Assembly: GCF_037975245.1 (NCBI RefSeq)
Contig: NC_092576.1
Coordinates: 14,354,611 to 14,418,610 of the forward strand
Source of the DNA: Apostichopus japonicus
Lineage: Eukaryota > Echinodermata > Holothuroidea > Aspidochirotida > Stichopodidae
Direction of reading: 5' to 3'
Length of the DNA: 64,000 nucleotides
Both the position numbers and the translations under genes were made by a program. Of this stretch, positions 36,801-48,353 are shown in pieces. The notes under the pieces are model-generated. The model saw nothing but the letters and a program-made list of their open reading frames with translations. It searched no databases and was not told where the DNA came from. Position 1 is the stretch's first letter. Each line of letters begins with the position of its first letter.

Positions 36801-39800
36801 CACATGTTCACTTAGGATACTTAGAATACAGTACTGTACCTATGACACACAGTACTCTTTGCAAGCAGTATCCAGGACACACTGTACTAAGGCTACACAG
36901 CACACAGTACTCATTGCTCACAGTACTCATTGAACATAGGCTCAGCTCACATGGCACTCGGGTTGCATGGCTGTAACTTAGTGCACACAGTACTCAGCCC
37001 AAACAGTACTCATTGCAATTGTACACTTAGTATACAGTACTCAGGACACACAGTACTCATTGCGAGCAGTACCCAGGACACACTGTACTAAGGCTACACA
37101 GCACACAGTACTCATTGCACACAGCACTCAGGACACATGGTACTAAGGTGACACAGCACACAGTACACTGCACATAGACTCAGCTCACATGGCACTCGGG
37201 TTGCATTAGTGCACTCAGTACCCAGCCCACACAGTACTCAGGACAGCTTCTATCCTAAGCTTTTATAATGATGATTTTACCTTGCCGTGAGTTTGTGGTT
37301 TGTAGTACTCTGAGAATGAAAGCAAGAGTAGCTTCATCTCTTCTTGCGTTATCCTCTCAGGGGTGCCCTCTCTACTCATCAAGCTAGTGAGGTAGTCTTC
37401 GTACGAGCCCAGGTTACCCTCAGAACTACAAGAGAGAGCCAAATTCCTCTCGGACATTCGGACGAGTAGAACCACGGCAGCCTTTTCAAACTGGGCTTCC
37501 TGGAGTCCATCTTCTTTGCTGGATTCCAGAACATCGAACACATGATCAGTGAGGACTGAGGCACACTGTAGGCATGAAATGAAACATCATGAAGCAATTT
37601 GAGTTAGTGTTGTATATAGTGTTTACACAGGTCAAAATATCGGGAACCGGGTACCCGAGAGCCGTTACCCGCCGGGTATCAGGAAAAATTGTTTACCCTC
37701 GTGTATTGCGATTTTCAAGAAATTAACTGCTATAATAAATGAATTATATTCTCCACTGACAGTTTTTCTATGTCCAAATACGTAGGTGTAAGATAAGGTA
37801 TAAAACTGTAGGATTGGGGTAATAAATTAGGAACCAGGTAGTATTGCATCGGGCGGGTATCAGGATACCCCATGCAAACACTAATTGTATTGTACGTAAC
37901 ACTAGGACACCTCCCATGTCAACATTTTGTGAAGGTGAGATCCCAAGATAAAAGGATAAATTTGAGTGCTAGCTAGTACAGTAAATGTATCGGTACTGTA
38001 CCTATAGTATAGAGCAAAATGTTAGGGAAATATTCAGGAAATTAAAATTAACTACGAATTAATTACAATATCTGGAAAGCTCCTTTAAGGCTGACTTGAT
38101 GATGTGACATCTCCTCTATACTGATCTGACTGTTAAAGTTGATCCATTGTTTTATAATTTATAATTACAATACCTGTCTCTTTTATCTTCATAATAGCAG
38201 ACCTCCCAGCGGCTCTTCAACAAATCAGGTTTATTTTAATGGTTGTACAAATGAAGAAATATAGGTCTTTAAAGGCTTCAAACATGAAAATAAAGGTTTT
38301 TAGAGGTCCAAAATGAAGTTAATTTGTAACATAGAGCCATTTTTGGAATAAACGTTTTTTGTAGGATTTCAAAGTTTCACTGCAGGAGGTCTGTCTTTAT
38401 ACATAACAATAGAGCAGCACCATTGTCATTTTAAGTAGACGAAAGCTTTTTTATATTTTTCGTCGAGTTTTGTGAGCACTGCAGATCTGACGAACTGATG
38501 ACCGATAACAGATTTTGTGCACAGTGCATCAGGAACAGTATGCAGTACTTACTACTGTACAGTCAAAAAAAGGCAAGCATAAATGGGCAACTCTATGCAA
38601 AAAGATGGACATGCCCACCTTAAAAAAATATATATGTAAACAAATTTGGTATCAAATTAAAGCTAAAGTGAGACGTTTTCAGAAAAGAAAAATCCAGCAG
38701 TTTTGTTAGTTTAAGTTACTTGTTTTGACAAATTTACATTCCTGCACATTTTGAAATATGCCCTGCTTTCCGCTTCAGTGACCACCTACGCTGTTACCCC
38801 AAAAAACCTAACAGAGTTTTAAAGCAGCATTTTGCGTTGGGTCGCTTTTTTCCACCTTTTTAACATGTGCATCGATTTTTTTAGATGTATCAATCATAAA
38901 ACAGCAAACTAAGATACCCTCCAAGTTTCACCCTGCCAAGAGCGTTAATTAGCGAGTAATTAACGATTTATGTTGATAACGAGTAAAAGTGTCCTCGACA
39001 AAGTTTGCATATCTCCAAATCCACTAGTTTGAATTCCACTAATCAGTGAATAGTATGTTTATTCATGAGCATTTTGCGTTTGGTCGCCCTTTTCTACTTT
39101 TTTGACATGTCCATCAAGTTTTTTACATACTGTACATCAAATCACAAAACTGCAAATTAAGATATTAGCCAAGTTTTTCCCTGCCAAAATCGTTAATTGG
39201 CGAGTATTCCACATACAAATTTAATCCGCATTCAGTTCCCAAACCCACTAGTTTGAATTCAACCAATCAGAGATGCAGGTTTAGTTATGAGCCGTTGCCA
39301 AAAATAGATTCAAGACTTTGCGTTGGTACAACCAGCAGGGAGTTGTTATGCAACTTCTTGGTAAAACTGCCATATAGACTGTACACAAATCAAGCGTGGT
39401 GTTATATTACGTATCTGTCAATGACGTTCGTAGTGTTTAAATATTCATATTATGGGCGAGGTTTATTGGGTTCCCAACGGAAAATATCTTGGAGAACAAC
39501 AAAGTTGAAAGTTGCAATTTTTTCGACTTTTATGCAACCATTTGAAGTAAAATATAAATAGATAAGCTAGTTATGTATGTCGTTATGGCATAGTGGAGTC
39601 AGTGAGGTTGAGAAAAATCATAGAAAAGGACGCAAAATGCTGCTTTAATACTTTGCAAAGTGTACAATTTATTGGAATGAGATAATTTACTTGGAATGCA
39701 ACTCATACTGTACTCCCCACAGGCCTATAACATCCAAGCAAACATGAAAGAAAAAGGATCAAACTATGTCACAGCTGTAATTTTTTCTGGGTAAAGGCAT

Positions 39801-42800
39801 GAAAACTACTGTATAGTGCCCTCCTCTGTGACCCTATCCTTTCATCGAACTGACTTTATATGCAAACATGCCAAAAACTATTCAGTACAGTACATTGCTA
39901 TAACCCTTCACCCTTGAATGAACCCTAACTTCTGAGGTATGTATGGAAATTGTCCTCCTTAGCTCTGCACAGTTGTGTTACTAGGGTAAGTTATCTACCA
40001 ATTCTACAGCAGTTCCAAAGACCAACTGTACATAACTACTGTACATATTTACTGTAATGTGCAGTGATATATGGCTATATCATAAATTGGGCTTTGTTTG
40101 TTGACAAATATAAGGAAACAAAGACAAAGTCCATATTTACTATAAACACCAAACTCAATCAACACAAAAATGTTCCTGCGTTTTCAAGGCACCATACTGT
40201 TCCATACACCGTACAGCTGTACTTGCTATATAAATAAATACTTGGAAATGTGTGAATTATTTACTGAGTGTAATGTGCAGTGATATGGCTATATCATAAA
40301 TTGGGCTTTGTTTATTGACAAAAATAAGGAAACAACTTATAAACAAAGTCCATATTTACTTTACACCAACTCAATCAACATAATATGTTTCTGAGTTTTC
40401 AAGTGCGTTGTGAGTGCATTACAGTATATCAGCCTATATATAGTTTACATACAGAGTCCATTTCATAACTCAACAGTACTTCTGCGTATATTTGTATGAC
40501 ACTGTACATGCACATATATACAGTACGTATGTTGTCATGTATATGTTTTCATTAGTGGTTACACAGGTCCAAAAATCGGGAACCGGGTACCCGAGAGCCA
40601 TTACTCATCGGGTATCCGGAAAAATTTTCAAGAAATTACATATTGGATGCTATAATAAATGAATTACATTCTCCATTGACAATGTTTTCATGTTCATATT
40701 TAAGTAGATAAGGTATAAAACCTTCCTCAATAATTTCTATTTGCTTTTGCTTCTTTTAGTAACTTGTTAATAACTTCATATAATTAACATCATTACTAAC
40801 ATCGCACTGCCGCCGCTACTTATGCTTTGACCATATCAAATTTAGCTCTTAAACAGTGTTTACTACTAGTGATCTATTATGCATGCCCAGGGTTCGCATT
40901 AGTCGGAAGATTGCCAATTGGCGCAATTTGATCACATTTGGAATAAACGTTTCGTAAAAAAGCCACTTGCAATTACTAATTTTTAGTTATTCTGTCTATA
41001 ATCCATTAGTTACATCTTGTAAACCTTGTCAGTCTTTCCTTCTATGAAATAAACGAATGAATACATAATAACTGTGAGAATTCTTTCAATTTCTTCCACA
41101 TGGTAGCCTAACACCACACTAAGTCAATGGGGAAATCTAGCCTAACCATCTGTTTCTTCACTGAAATTGTGACGCAGTTATTACAAGATATCCATGAAAT
41201 ACTTTCATTACAGCTATTATCTTCGATCACATGGTAACCTACTGTAACACCACACTCAGTCAATGGGTTAATCTAGCCTATTCATCTGTTTATTAGCTGA
41301 TATTGTGATGCAGTTATAGATATCCGTGGAATACTGTACTTTCGTTATTGCTGTTATCTTCGACCACATGGTAGCCTAACACCACACTAAGTCAATGGGA
41401 ACATGTATGTACAGTATGTATGTATGTTTTTAACTTTTTATACAGATGTGTGTATGCGTGTACAGAAGTATGTAAACATATAAATATAGTGCAGGTTTCA
41501 AGGTCATGAATATAAATATAAATTGTATTAAGCAAATCAGAAAACAAAGTGTAAGTAAGACAATATTGACGCAGTTCAACGGAACTTTTCACAGTCAGTG
41601 TGATTATTTCATGGTGCTGCTGCACTGATCATGTACAAAGGATGGTGGTTAATTTTTTTGGAGAGAGTCCAACAACAGCAATCTTTTGATTTGACACAGA
41701 ATGACCCAGTCTTCTCAACAACAAATTAAATTTGTGCAGGCCTCAAATTCATACAAGTTCAACGTTTTCAATACAAGGTACCTACTGTTGTTCACTCTCT
41801 AAGGCTGCATTCCTATGAATGATTTGAATCCTACTAGGGCATTATGCAGTACTATCTATTTTAAAAGATCATGTTTACAGTAAAGTATGTCTTCTATCAG
41901 GGTTTTAAAAATGTGTGGGTGTACATGGTTGACGACCTGTCGACCTCCATAACTTGCACTTTTAATCCTGAAAATGAAACCCCTTTTTGTACTGGTCTGC
42001 AGAGGAGCAGTACACACTGCATATCTCCTGTAGCAAGTGTCTGCAGTTGTGCATTACATATGTTCAGCACATTAATGTACAGTACAGTATGTTACTACAT
42101 AGTTCACTGTAGTTCCATGAAACGCTCGTGGGGGGGGGGGGGGGCGGGGTTCAACAGTATCGTTATTGAATGAATTTATATTAATACATGGGTTTCATTC
42201 TTATCTTTTAAAAAGTAAACAACTGTTTATCAGGTCTGCCCAAAGTATAAACAATTGCTGTGGCGTTTAAGAGCACATTACGTAAAAAAACAACAATAAA
42301 AACACTGTTATCAATTTTAATATGAATCATATGAATCATGCTAGATCTTACCAGACACACCTGCGTGGTGATGATTCATTATTTGATACTGGCAGGGTTG
42401 GCATTTTCCCAGGAAAAACCTGTTTTTCCCACTAAGCGGTAAAAACCAGGTAAAAACCGGGAAAAACTGGTAAATACTGGACAGGCATATTTATTGAGTA
42501 TGGGAGTTTCTTAGCTTCATTTTGAGCTATTTTATCACATTCTTATTCTACTTTTTGTGGAAAAAAAGAGTATTTTTCGTATTGCACATGTATAGTTATT
42601 CTGTCACGATCTCTTTAGCAGTATGCATTGCCTATTGCCCAAACCATTATAGGTCTACACTGGGACATTCACCCCTCCTAAATTCTTCAGGCCTATTATG
42701 TGGCATGAACAGCGGAGGATAGAACGAAGTGGCGAACCATGGCATCCAAAGCCTCAAAGGGACAAGGAACCATATAATAATATAATATTATGTGCTCAGA

Positions 42801-45800
42801 CAGTTCATTCCATTAATACAGTAGGCAACAGTCTATTGAGGTGAACTTCAATCCAGGGGGCTCAATAGAAACTGCTTTGAAACTTTGTAAGGCACATGGG
42901 CCCAATTAAAGTATTAAACGCACAATGGCCCTTGGAGCCATTCACACAACCAAACTGTTTACCTTGATGCAAACATGGTCCAATTATTATACAACTTCAT
43001 GCATGAGTGATTAAACACTTTGAGGTGGACAGGTGAGGTGATACTGGGCACTTCCTGTGTATAGGCTAACTGAAGAGGTAGGAGTAACAACAACACAAGT
43101 AACTGTTCCAATTGTTACTTATTCTCAAATTAGTTGATGTCACAACAGTCACTTAGTACAGTGCCTATAAGCAATATAAGCATAGTACAGTGCCTAGTGC
43201 GAAGTGTGAACAGAGTACAATTTATCGCAGACATGAAGTGATCGTTCTTGGATGTGAATCATCATTTGGATCTGAGCGGACTAATGTGGCATGTATAATA
43301 TGACGAACCATAGCCCTAGGAGGCACCAACAGTTTGATACGAGTCCATTCTCTAGATAATGGAATTATGCATCTCGATAGGAAAATAAAGTTGGTTGATT
43401 TGAGCATCCAATATATTATTTATTTGAATTATTTATAATAGTCTAATCGGTAAACTCACAAGTTATAGATCATAGCTGTTCTTTGGATGTAACCCAACCC
43501 CCTACCATAAGATGCCATTTTCTTGTAGATTCTATGCTCCTCCACAAGTTCCACATGAGTTTTTAGGAATTCTATATAATTTGAGGTTTTTCCCGGTTTT
43601 TCCCACTTACAGGTGGGAAAAACCTCCCGGTAAAAACCGGTAAAAAACTTGTTTTTACCGGGCGGTAAAAACCGCCCCGTAAAAACCGGCCAACCCTGGA
43701 TACTGGGTTACTAAAGTGTGACATGCATGTTCAAAAATGAATTACACAAAGGTATCTATTTGAGTGCTGATTCTGGTTCTCCGGTGAATGTCGAACACAA
43801 TTAGTAATGTTAAAAGATATATTTACAGTATTAAGAAAGGTGGATTTGAGGCAAATAAAAAGGACAAGTGATGATGTTAACGTATGTTACTCGGTGTCCT
43901 ACAGTTGTCTATAAACATAGCCCCTTCTCCATTAAAGTGAAAGGGAATATATATGAGCAATGTTAAATGATATCTTATGACACAAAAAAAAATTAAAGTT
44001 CTTATCACATTCCATTGTAAGTTAATGAGGCTGATCATTTAGGACACCATAACATACGTTAACAACACAACAGGAATTTGGAGTTATAGAACTTAGCCAC
44101 TGGCTCAATGACAAATTTCATCAACTAGTTAGATAGAGTACCTTAGAACTACATGGAATGAAGTGTTTCTTAGCATGGAAGTTCTCAGTCTTGTCAATAA
44201 TTTACATTCAAAGTGCATATTGTTAACGTATGTTATGAAGACACCAAAAAATGAGACACCATCACATATGTTAACAGATGTTCTAAAACCATGTTTTAGA
44301 CTCATTGGATGATGGAAATAGTTTAATTCTATTTCAAACATGGTGAAAATTAAGTGAGTTGAATATTCTGTGAGAATTCCTGACATGGGCCTAAAATAGA
44401 TTTTCACAGTTAACGTATGTTATGCAGGCTAGAAATGAGGACACCACACACAAATTGTGACTGATACAGAGGAATTGAACTGCTAGCAGTGAAAGAATTG
44501 TTTACTATCAGTGTATATGGGGTGTTGATCAGTTAAAAATGTTTTGATATTCAAAACTATCAGTTGATAGTGAAATAATGCCCATTTAACGTACATTATG
44601 TTGAGGACACCGAACAATTTGTACAGTTTAACAACCAATAACAAGTTTTTTTCACATGTATTTTTGAATGAATTTGTCCTCTGAGATGCCATTAGACCTA
44701 TTCTCAGCATGAGTAGTGAATTTCTGGGACTTGCAATCCCTAGTACACTACTGTGCAGTGTGTGAATTGTGATTAGGTTATAATCATGAAAAGTTGCCAC
44801 CAGTTAACGTATGTGATGCAGGAGGACACCAAAAATATGTACGTTAACAAAGATGAAGATCTTTATTTTTCAGCAGTTGATGAGCATGGGTGACTGAAAT
44901 TTGCAAGTGTAATTGAAGCTCTGCTTTCACTTGAATAGAAAATGCAAAGTCAAGGCATAATAACATGGGAAAAACTAAGAAAAGTGCATCTCAATTACAG
45001 CCATTTTCATAATGTCACATTTTGGTGTCCAAAATAAAACCCTCATAATTTGGCATCCACCCAATGTATGGTTGAATAACTATCAATGATATCTGATGGT
45101 ACAGTATATTGACACAACCATTGAAAAGGGAAATACAAGCAAAGGGGTATGATGAATGGAAATTTCAGCAAAATGAAAAAAGGGACATAAAATCTCTCAA
45201 GTATCAAATATATGCTTATATACTACCTAGGACAAAATTTGTTTTGAACACCCATCGTGATATCTGACATACTGTACCCATAGTTACCTATAAGACTTAC
45301 TATATTTTAGTTAAAGGACATATATTGATGCAGATTGTACCAAATATGCTAGAAGCCAAATTATGGTCACCTCTATGTATGCCAAAAACATGCAGCCCAC
45401 AACTTAAACCAAAATAGTCCAAATAGTCAAAGCATTTCTCTCACGAATGTCATTTTTTTTACAGACTTACTGTGGCTCTGCCAGGTACTGTAGCATTTGG
45501 CAAGTTGAAATGTCCCACAGTAAATACAGTCTGTAACAGGCTTACACTTGTAAAGTTACAGTGTACAGTGGTTGTGCATAGGCCGCAGCTAGGCCTATCA
45601 GGGTTTATATATATAGTGACTTCATGAAGTCAGTTTAATACCTACAGTAGTAAAGAGTGGGACTACTGTACTTACTGTAGCAAAGCTCAGTACTGTTTGT
45701 CTGGTTTATGTAATATTAATACAGAAAGCGTAACAAATTTATAACTATACATTTATAAAGTACACAGTTTGTGGTTACGTGTGTCCAGGCTAAGCTAGCA

Positions 45801-48277
45801 TGGAATTATACCCCCATACTTCGGCAAGACCTTGGAACCATAGCAGAGATACATGTACAGTATGTATTCTGCAGTAACATTAACAACTCGCTAACAGGAT
45901 ATATTTATACTCCTCCTTAAATTAGGAGGGCCAGTGCTTTCCGGAAAGTGGGGAGGACAGAAAGAACATATTTTCTAAAATGAAATTCTCATGATCAGTG
46001 CAAGTGTGTCTGGAGTACTTAGGCCTAGGCTAGCCTACCTGTATTCAATACTGTAGTCATCAATAAGCACTGGGGTATCCTGCAGTTTAACTGGTGTGGG
46101 AAGGGGATTGGGAGGGTATTGTAGGCTAACTGGCCAGGCCTAATTTGTTTTTTTTATAGGTACCGTTATTCTCTGCACACGGTACTTTCCGCTGACAAGA
46201 AATGGTGCTTTCCGCACACCAAATTTGTCAGCGGAAAACAAATAACCGTTTCTAGGAGGAGCAACTAATGTAGAATGGGACAAACTAAAACGAATGACAG
46301 CGAATGACCGAATGACAATTGACTTTGTACAGGGTAAATTATCATTGGCGAATGACAGCGAATGACAGCGAATGACAACGAATGACAACGAATGACAACG
46401 AAGGACGGTGGTGAGAAGAAATAGAATGAATAACGGAATGGAGTAAATGGGTTTATTGGTTTTCTGAGCAAAAATATGATTTGAGGAAAATCGCATGTTA
46501 CGTGGTTGTAGGGTTTTGGTGTAATTTACGGATAGAAACCACAGGAAAGATTTTGTGTGAGAATGCGCTTGAGTGCTGTGCTTTTTACCTCTGTAGATTT
46601 ATATAGAAAGATAACTGAAGCCGTTTCAAGATTATAGTATTGTTAGTTTCTAACAATTAATATCGGAAAATGACGTTAAATTTACTTTTTAAAATCACAC
46701 TTACAATTTCGCTTGCTATAAGGTGCGTTTTTATCTTGTCCGTACTATACTAGATCTAGATACCCACGAAGTCTGAACTGTGAAATCCAGTTGAAGCAAA
46801 TGTCTGTGCTGTCATTACTGTCATTCGTTTTAGTTAACGCAATTTTTTAGTGTGTACAACATATTGTCATTCGTTACGTGTAACGCAATTGTCATTCGTT
46901 TTAGTAACACCCTGTAGAATGGCTTACCAAACTGATTAGGGAGGATTTATAGGAGGATGGAAAGAACTGGCTGGAGAAGGATATAATTTGGCACCGAGAC
47001 TAGATTCTTGCAACATGGATTAGGTTCGGGAGAGGAATGATGATTTACAGTTACTATTACGAGTGGCAATGATAATTACTTTGGGTTAAAAAAACGCCAC
47101 CATATTTGGCTGCAGTTAACATTAAGGCGTGAAAAAGGTGAAATGTAGCTGCCATATATATGGAATAGTTCGTTCTTGCTAAGTTTCATGAAACTTAGAA
47201 CTTTCCGCTGAAAAATTTCTTGTTAGGAAAACAAATAAAAAAAGATAGAGCCTTTAAATACTTTACTTATTCCATGATTACGTGAGACAACAGGCTAAGA
47301 GAATACATCACTTGTTAAAAACCATCTAATTGGTCTTTCTGCAAAAAATACTCCCTAAAGTATGATGCATCATGCGTAATCATGGAATAAGTTAAGTATT
47401 TAAAGGCTGTATCTTTTTTTATTTCTTTTCCTAACAAGAAATTTTTTGGCAAAAAGTAATCAACAGAAAGCTCAGTGTGTGGAGAAAAACTGAAAAGTAC
47501 TGTTTTCATTAGGGTCTAGGCCTAGGATCTTACGCATAATTAAACTGGCACGATTATGAAGTGGCACTCTTAATCTTCCTCTAAGCTAGTCTAACAACAA
47601 TAGATTACAACTAACGTTACAACTCAACATGAACAAAGGGCACCCTGCCATGTGCAATTATTTGCTACCGTAGTGTATGAAATTAGTAGTGATAGTAATA
47701 CTAGGTCTATTCTAATGCCCGTGGTTCACTAATAAGAAAATAAGGCCAGTAAAATAAGACCTGCATCCAAAACTACAGTACAGTGGAGGGAATGCCTGAG
47801 TTTAGCATAAATTAAAATGCTCGGGGTGGCGGCTAGGCATGTGATCATCGTGATGGCGCTGAGACACGTGCTTACAATTAACATTTATGATTCATAGTCA
47901 ATTTACTAAATCATGTTTAGCCTAAACATTACTTTCTTGTTACTTACCACTGAACAGTTCGTAGAGTGGTCATCCTTCGTTACTCTCTCCGTACAGTTGA
48001 TCCTGCTCAATAGAGTCGACACCACAACGTCTAACTCATCGTAAGAGATAATGGCTGCTTCGTTTTCACTTTCAAAATTTTCTAGTACTGCATTTACCAC
48101 GTGGGTTTTCACCGACAAAAAGGGATCGATATGATCATGGTTTACTGCTCCTTCACCATGGTCATGGCCATGAGAGTGGTGATCGTGGCCATGATCATGT
48201 TGTGCTAAAACTTGGGCCAACAGGAATACTGAATTTAGCGCCGCAAAAATAGTAAAATATCTGCACACGACACCCAT
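24853..48277 (-). CDS. SLC39A4/SLC39A12-like: LIV-1-type ZIP zinc transporter (ZIP4/ZIP12-like), 12 exons
   Basis: Exons (high to low): 48277-47948, 37565-37281, 36173-35969, 35243-34927, 34025-33857, 32906-32737, 31958-31794, 30911-30822, 29915-29855, 28969-28817, 28096-27909, 24984-24853. All junctions are GT-AG and the phases join without a break into 754 residues; human SLC39A4 also has 12 exons. The protein should carry Zn2+ into the cytosol across the plasma membrane. Seen: signal peptide (1-25), His-rich N-terminus, ectodomain cysteines, an Asp/His-rich loop (288-365) containing RRKR (335-338), CPALL (407-411), GDALIH (483-488), His-rich loops between TM2 and TM3 (497-518) and after TM3 (550-557), HNFCD (613-617) and CHELPHE (641-647) forming the metal site, and eight predicted TM segments from about 437 to 745. 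The start is the first ATG before the signal peptide. ZIP4 and ZIP12 cannot be told apart without a tree. Confidence 0.96.
27240..27355. repeat. G-rich minisatellite in ZIP intron 11
   Basis: About six units near GGGTTGGGTGGGGGATG. Several runs of three or more G on the plus strand make quadruplex formation possible; the ZIP transcript would carry the C-rich complement. Confidence 0.85.
27515..27885 (+). mobile_element. tRNA-derived SINE in ZIP intron 11
   Basis: An A-box-like tgtggtcaaggcattgg (27543-27559) and a B box GGTTCGAGTCC (27581-27591) are followed by the core gtgtccttgggcaaggcac and a body ending gccttgaacaatactgtaaa plus an A-rich tail. The core is shared with the SINE at 2251-2490. 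It ends about 25 bp before the donor of ZIP exon 11 and lies antisense to the gene. Confidence 0.82.
28450..28510. repeat. Short G-rich repeat in ZIP intron 10
   Basis: Four ggatgg-like units lead into a G homopolymer (28475-28501). Confidence 0.7.
28694..28800. repeat. GAT/GGT trinucleotide microsatellite next to ZIP exon 10
   Basis: Imperfect gatgatggtggtgatg repeat starting about 16 bp inside ZIP intron 10. It makes spurious His-rich or Asp-rich frames, which should not be mistaken for the real His-rich loops of the transporter. Confidence 0.93.
30180..30275 (+). mobile_element. tRNA-derived SINE head in ZIP intron 8
   Basis: ggggctgtggccgagtgg (30180-30197, A box TGGCCGAGTGG) and GGTTCGATTCCCGG (30250-30263, B box) are spaced as in a long-variable-arm Leu/Ser-type tRNA. 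The ends do not pair into a proper acceptor stem and no anticodon arm could be assigned, so this is a SINE or tRNA pseudogene rather than a working tRNA. Confidence 0.72.
30985..31680. repeat. ~86-bp tandem repeat, 8 copies, in ZIP intron 7
   Basis: The unit contains ctgctcactcagacacagtt, gagacactgcaggtctga and ggcatgcagccaggctgcat and recurs every 84-89 bp. Each unit has the palindromes GCATGC and GCAGCCAGGCTGC. Confidence 0.93.
32968..33289. mobile_element. MITE in ZIP intron 5, 322 bp
   Basis: Termini CAGGGATGTGCTCA and TGAGCACATCCCTG are perfect 14-bp inverted repeats. CTTACA flanks both ends (32962-32967 and 33290-33295). The interior has gtgccgggcg repeats. It ends about 60 bp upstream of the acceptor of ZIP exon 6. 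Confidence 0.85.
33415..33560 (-). mobile_element. Fragment of the 37619-37882 MITE family
   Basis: gtttgcacgggttatctggg, cgacgcaatactacccggtt and cctaatttattacccgaatc match the right half of the MITE at 37619-37882 in reverse complement. It lies in ZIP intron 5. Confidence 0.75.
34195..34725. repeat. ~67-bp tandem repeat in ZIP intron 4
   Basis: ccttgagatgctcctacaca, gagcagcactgtactagtg and agc.aaactagaatgttaac recur at about 34251, 34322, 34389, 34452 and 34600. A larger block (34490-34570) is duplicated at 34635-34715, both copies with a poly-C run. Confidence 0.88.
35437..35930 (-). repeat. Duplicated ~130-bp segment with signal-peptide-like frames
   Basis: Two related segments (about 35450-35590 and 35795-35930) lie in ZIP intron 3. 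On the minus strand both read [20 protein letters not shown] followed by LSxVL, a hydrophobic signal-like start, then diverge. The gene they might start is not recognised, and no downstream exons were found. They are not part of the ZIP reading frame. Confidence 0.55.
36226..37250. repeat. Complex CACAGTACTCA minisatellite in ZIP intron 2
   Basis: A short word, cacacagtactcattgca, is arranged in a ~203-217-bp higher-order repeat (aacataggctcagctcacat at about 36516, 36719 and 36936). It fills nearly all of the intron between ZIP exons 2 and 3. Confidence 0.92.
37619..37882. mobile_element. MITE in ZIP intron 1, ~264 bp
   Basis: Ends AGTGTTTACACAGG and CCCATGCAAACACT are inverted repeats. The flanking word ttgtat appears on both sides. 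The interior has accgggtacccgagagcc near the left end and gggcgggtatcaggatacc near the right end. Partial relatives lie at 33415-33560 and 40553-40760. Confidence 0.75.
38823..39644. mobile_element. TTAA-flanked MITE in ZIP intron 1, 822 bp
   Basis: Starts AGCAGCATTTTGCGTTGGTC-like and ends GACGCAAAATGCTGCT. TTAA flanks both ends (38819-38822 and 39645-39648), typical of piggyBac- or Kolobok-mobilised elements. An internal duplication repeats gcattttgcgtttggtcgcc near 39069. A second copy lies at 50644-51264. Confidence 0.82.
40553..40760 (+). mobile_element. Fragment of the 37619-37882 MITE family
   Basis: gtggttacacaggtccaaaa and gggaaccgggtacccgagag match the left half of the MITE at 37619-37882. 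The right end is absent. Confidence 0.72.
41095..41400. repeat. ~130-bp tandem repeat, 2.3 copies, in ZIP intron 1
   Basis: cacatggtagcctaacacca and ctaagtcaatggg recur at about 41098, 41228 and 41366 with diverged intervening sequence. Confidence 0.8.
42393..43698. mobile_element. hAT-type non-autonomous transposon, 1,306 bp
   Basis: Termini CAGGGTTGGCATTTTCCC and the inverted GGCCAACCCTG at the right. A perfect 8-bp duplication GATACTGG flanks it (42385-42392 and 43699-43706). Both subterminal zones consist of repeated ggtaaaaaccgg words. No transposase is seen inside. It lies in ZIP intron 1. Confidence 0.88.
43870..44850. repeat. Dispersed GTTAACGTATGTTA / AGGACACC motif cluster
   Basis: The paired words gttaacgtatgttatg and aggacacc occur in both orientations near 43878, 44042, 44221, 44255, 44409, 44586, 44802 and 44822-44844, about 165-215 bp apart in most cases. 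It is probably an old diverged satellite in ZIP intron 1. Confidence 0.7.
46279..46912. mobile_element. Inverted-repeat element with GAATGACA arrays, 634 bp
   Basis: A left array of cgaatgacag units (46290-46406) faces a right set of tgtcattcgtt units (46818-46903). Both ends share ACTAAAACGAATGAC in inverted orientation. The 10-bp word TGTAGAATGG flanks it at 46269-46278 and 46913-46922. The superfamily is unknown; foldback-like. It lies in ZIP intron 1. Confidence 0.65.
47205..47455. mobile_element. Palindromic MITE, ~250 bp
   Basis: The arm aaaaatttcttgttaggaaa...tactttacttattccatgat (47211-47280) is mirrored by gtaatcatggaataagttaa...cctaacaagaaattttttgg (47377-47450). The RNA would form a hairpin of about 70 bp with a ~100-nt loop. 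It lies near the start of ZIP intron 1. Confidence 0.75.
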
Positions 48278-48343
48278 TTTTTTTCATTCACAGCTAGCTA
48301 GCTATACACGCTACAATATACGATCGGAGACAACAACAATGCC

Positions 48344-48353
48344 GTGTGCACAC
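48344..48353. promoter_or_regulatory. Possible metal-response-element core upstream of the ZIP start
   Basis: The palindrome GTGTGCACAC holds a TGCACAC word on each strand, fitting the MTF-1 core TGCRCNC, 67-76 bp upstream of the ZIP start codon. A single core site can arise by chance; zinc control is plausible for this family but not shown. Confidence 0.25.

Noticed and set aside
46140-46496. 118-codon frame with repeated [10 protein letters not shown]
   Set aside because: It comes from the tgtcattcg array of an inverted-repeat element.
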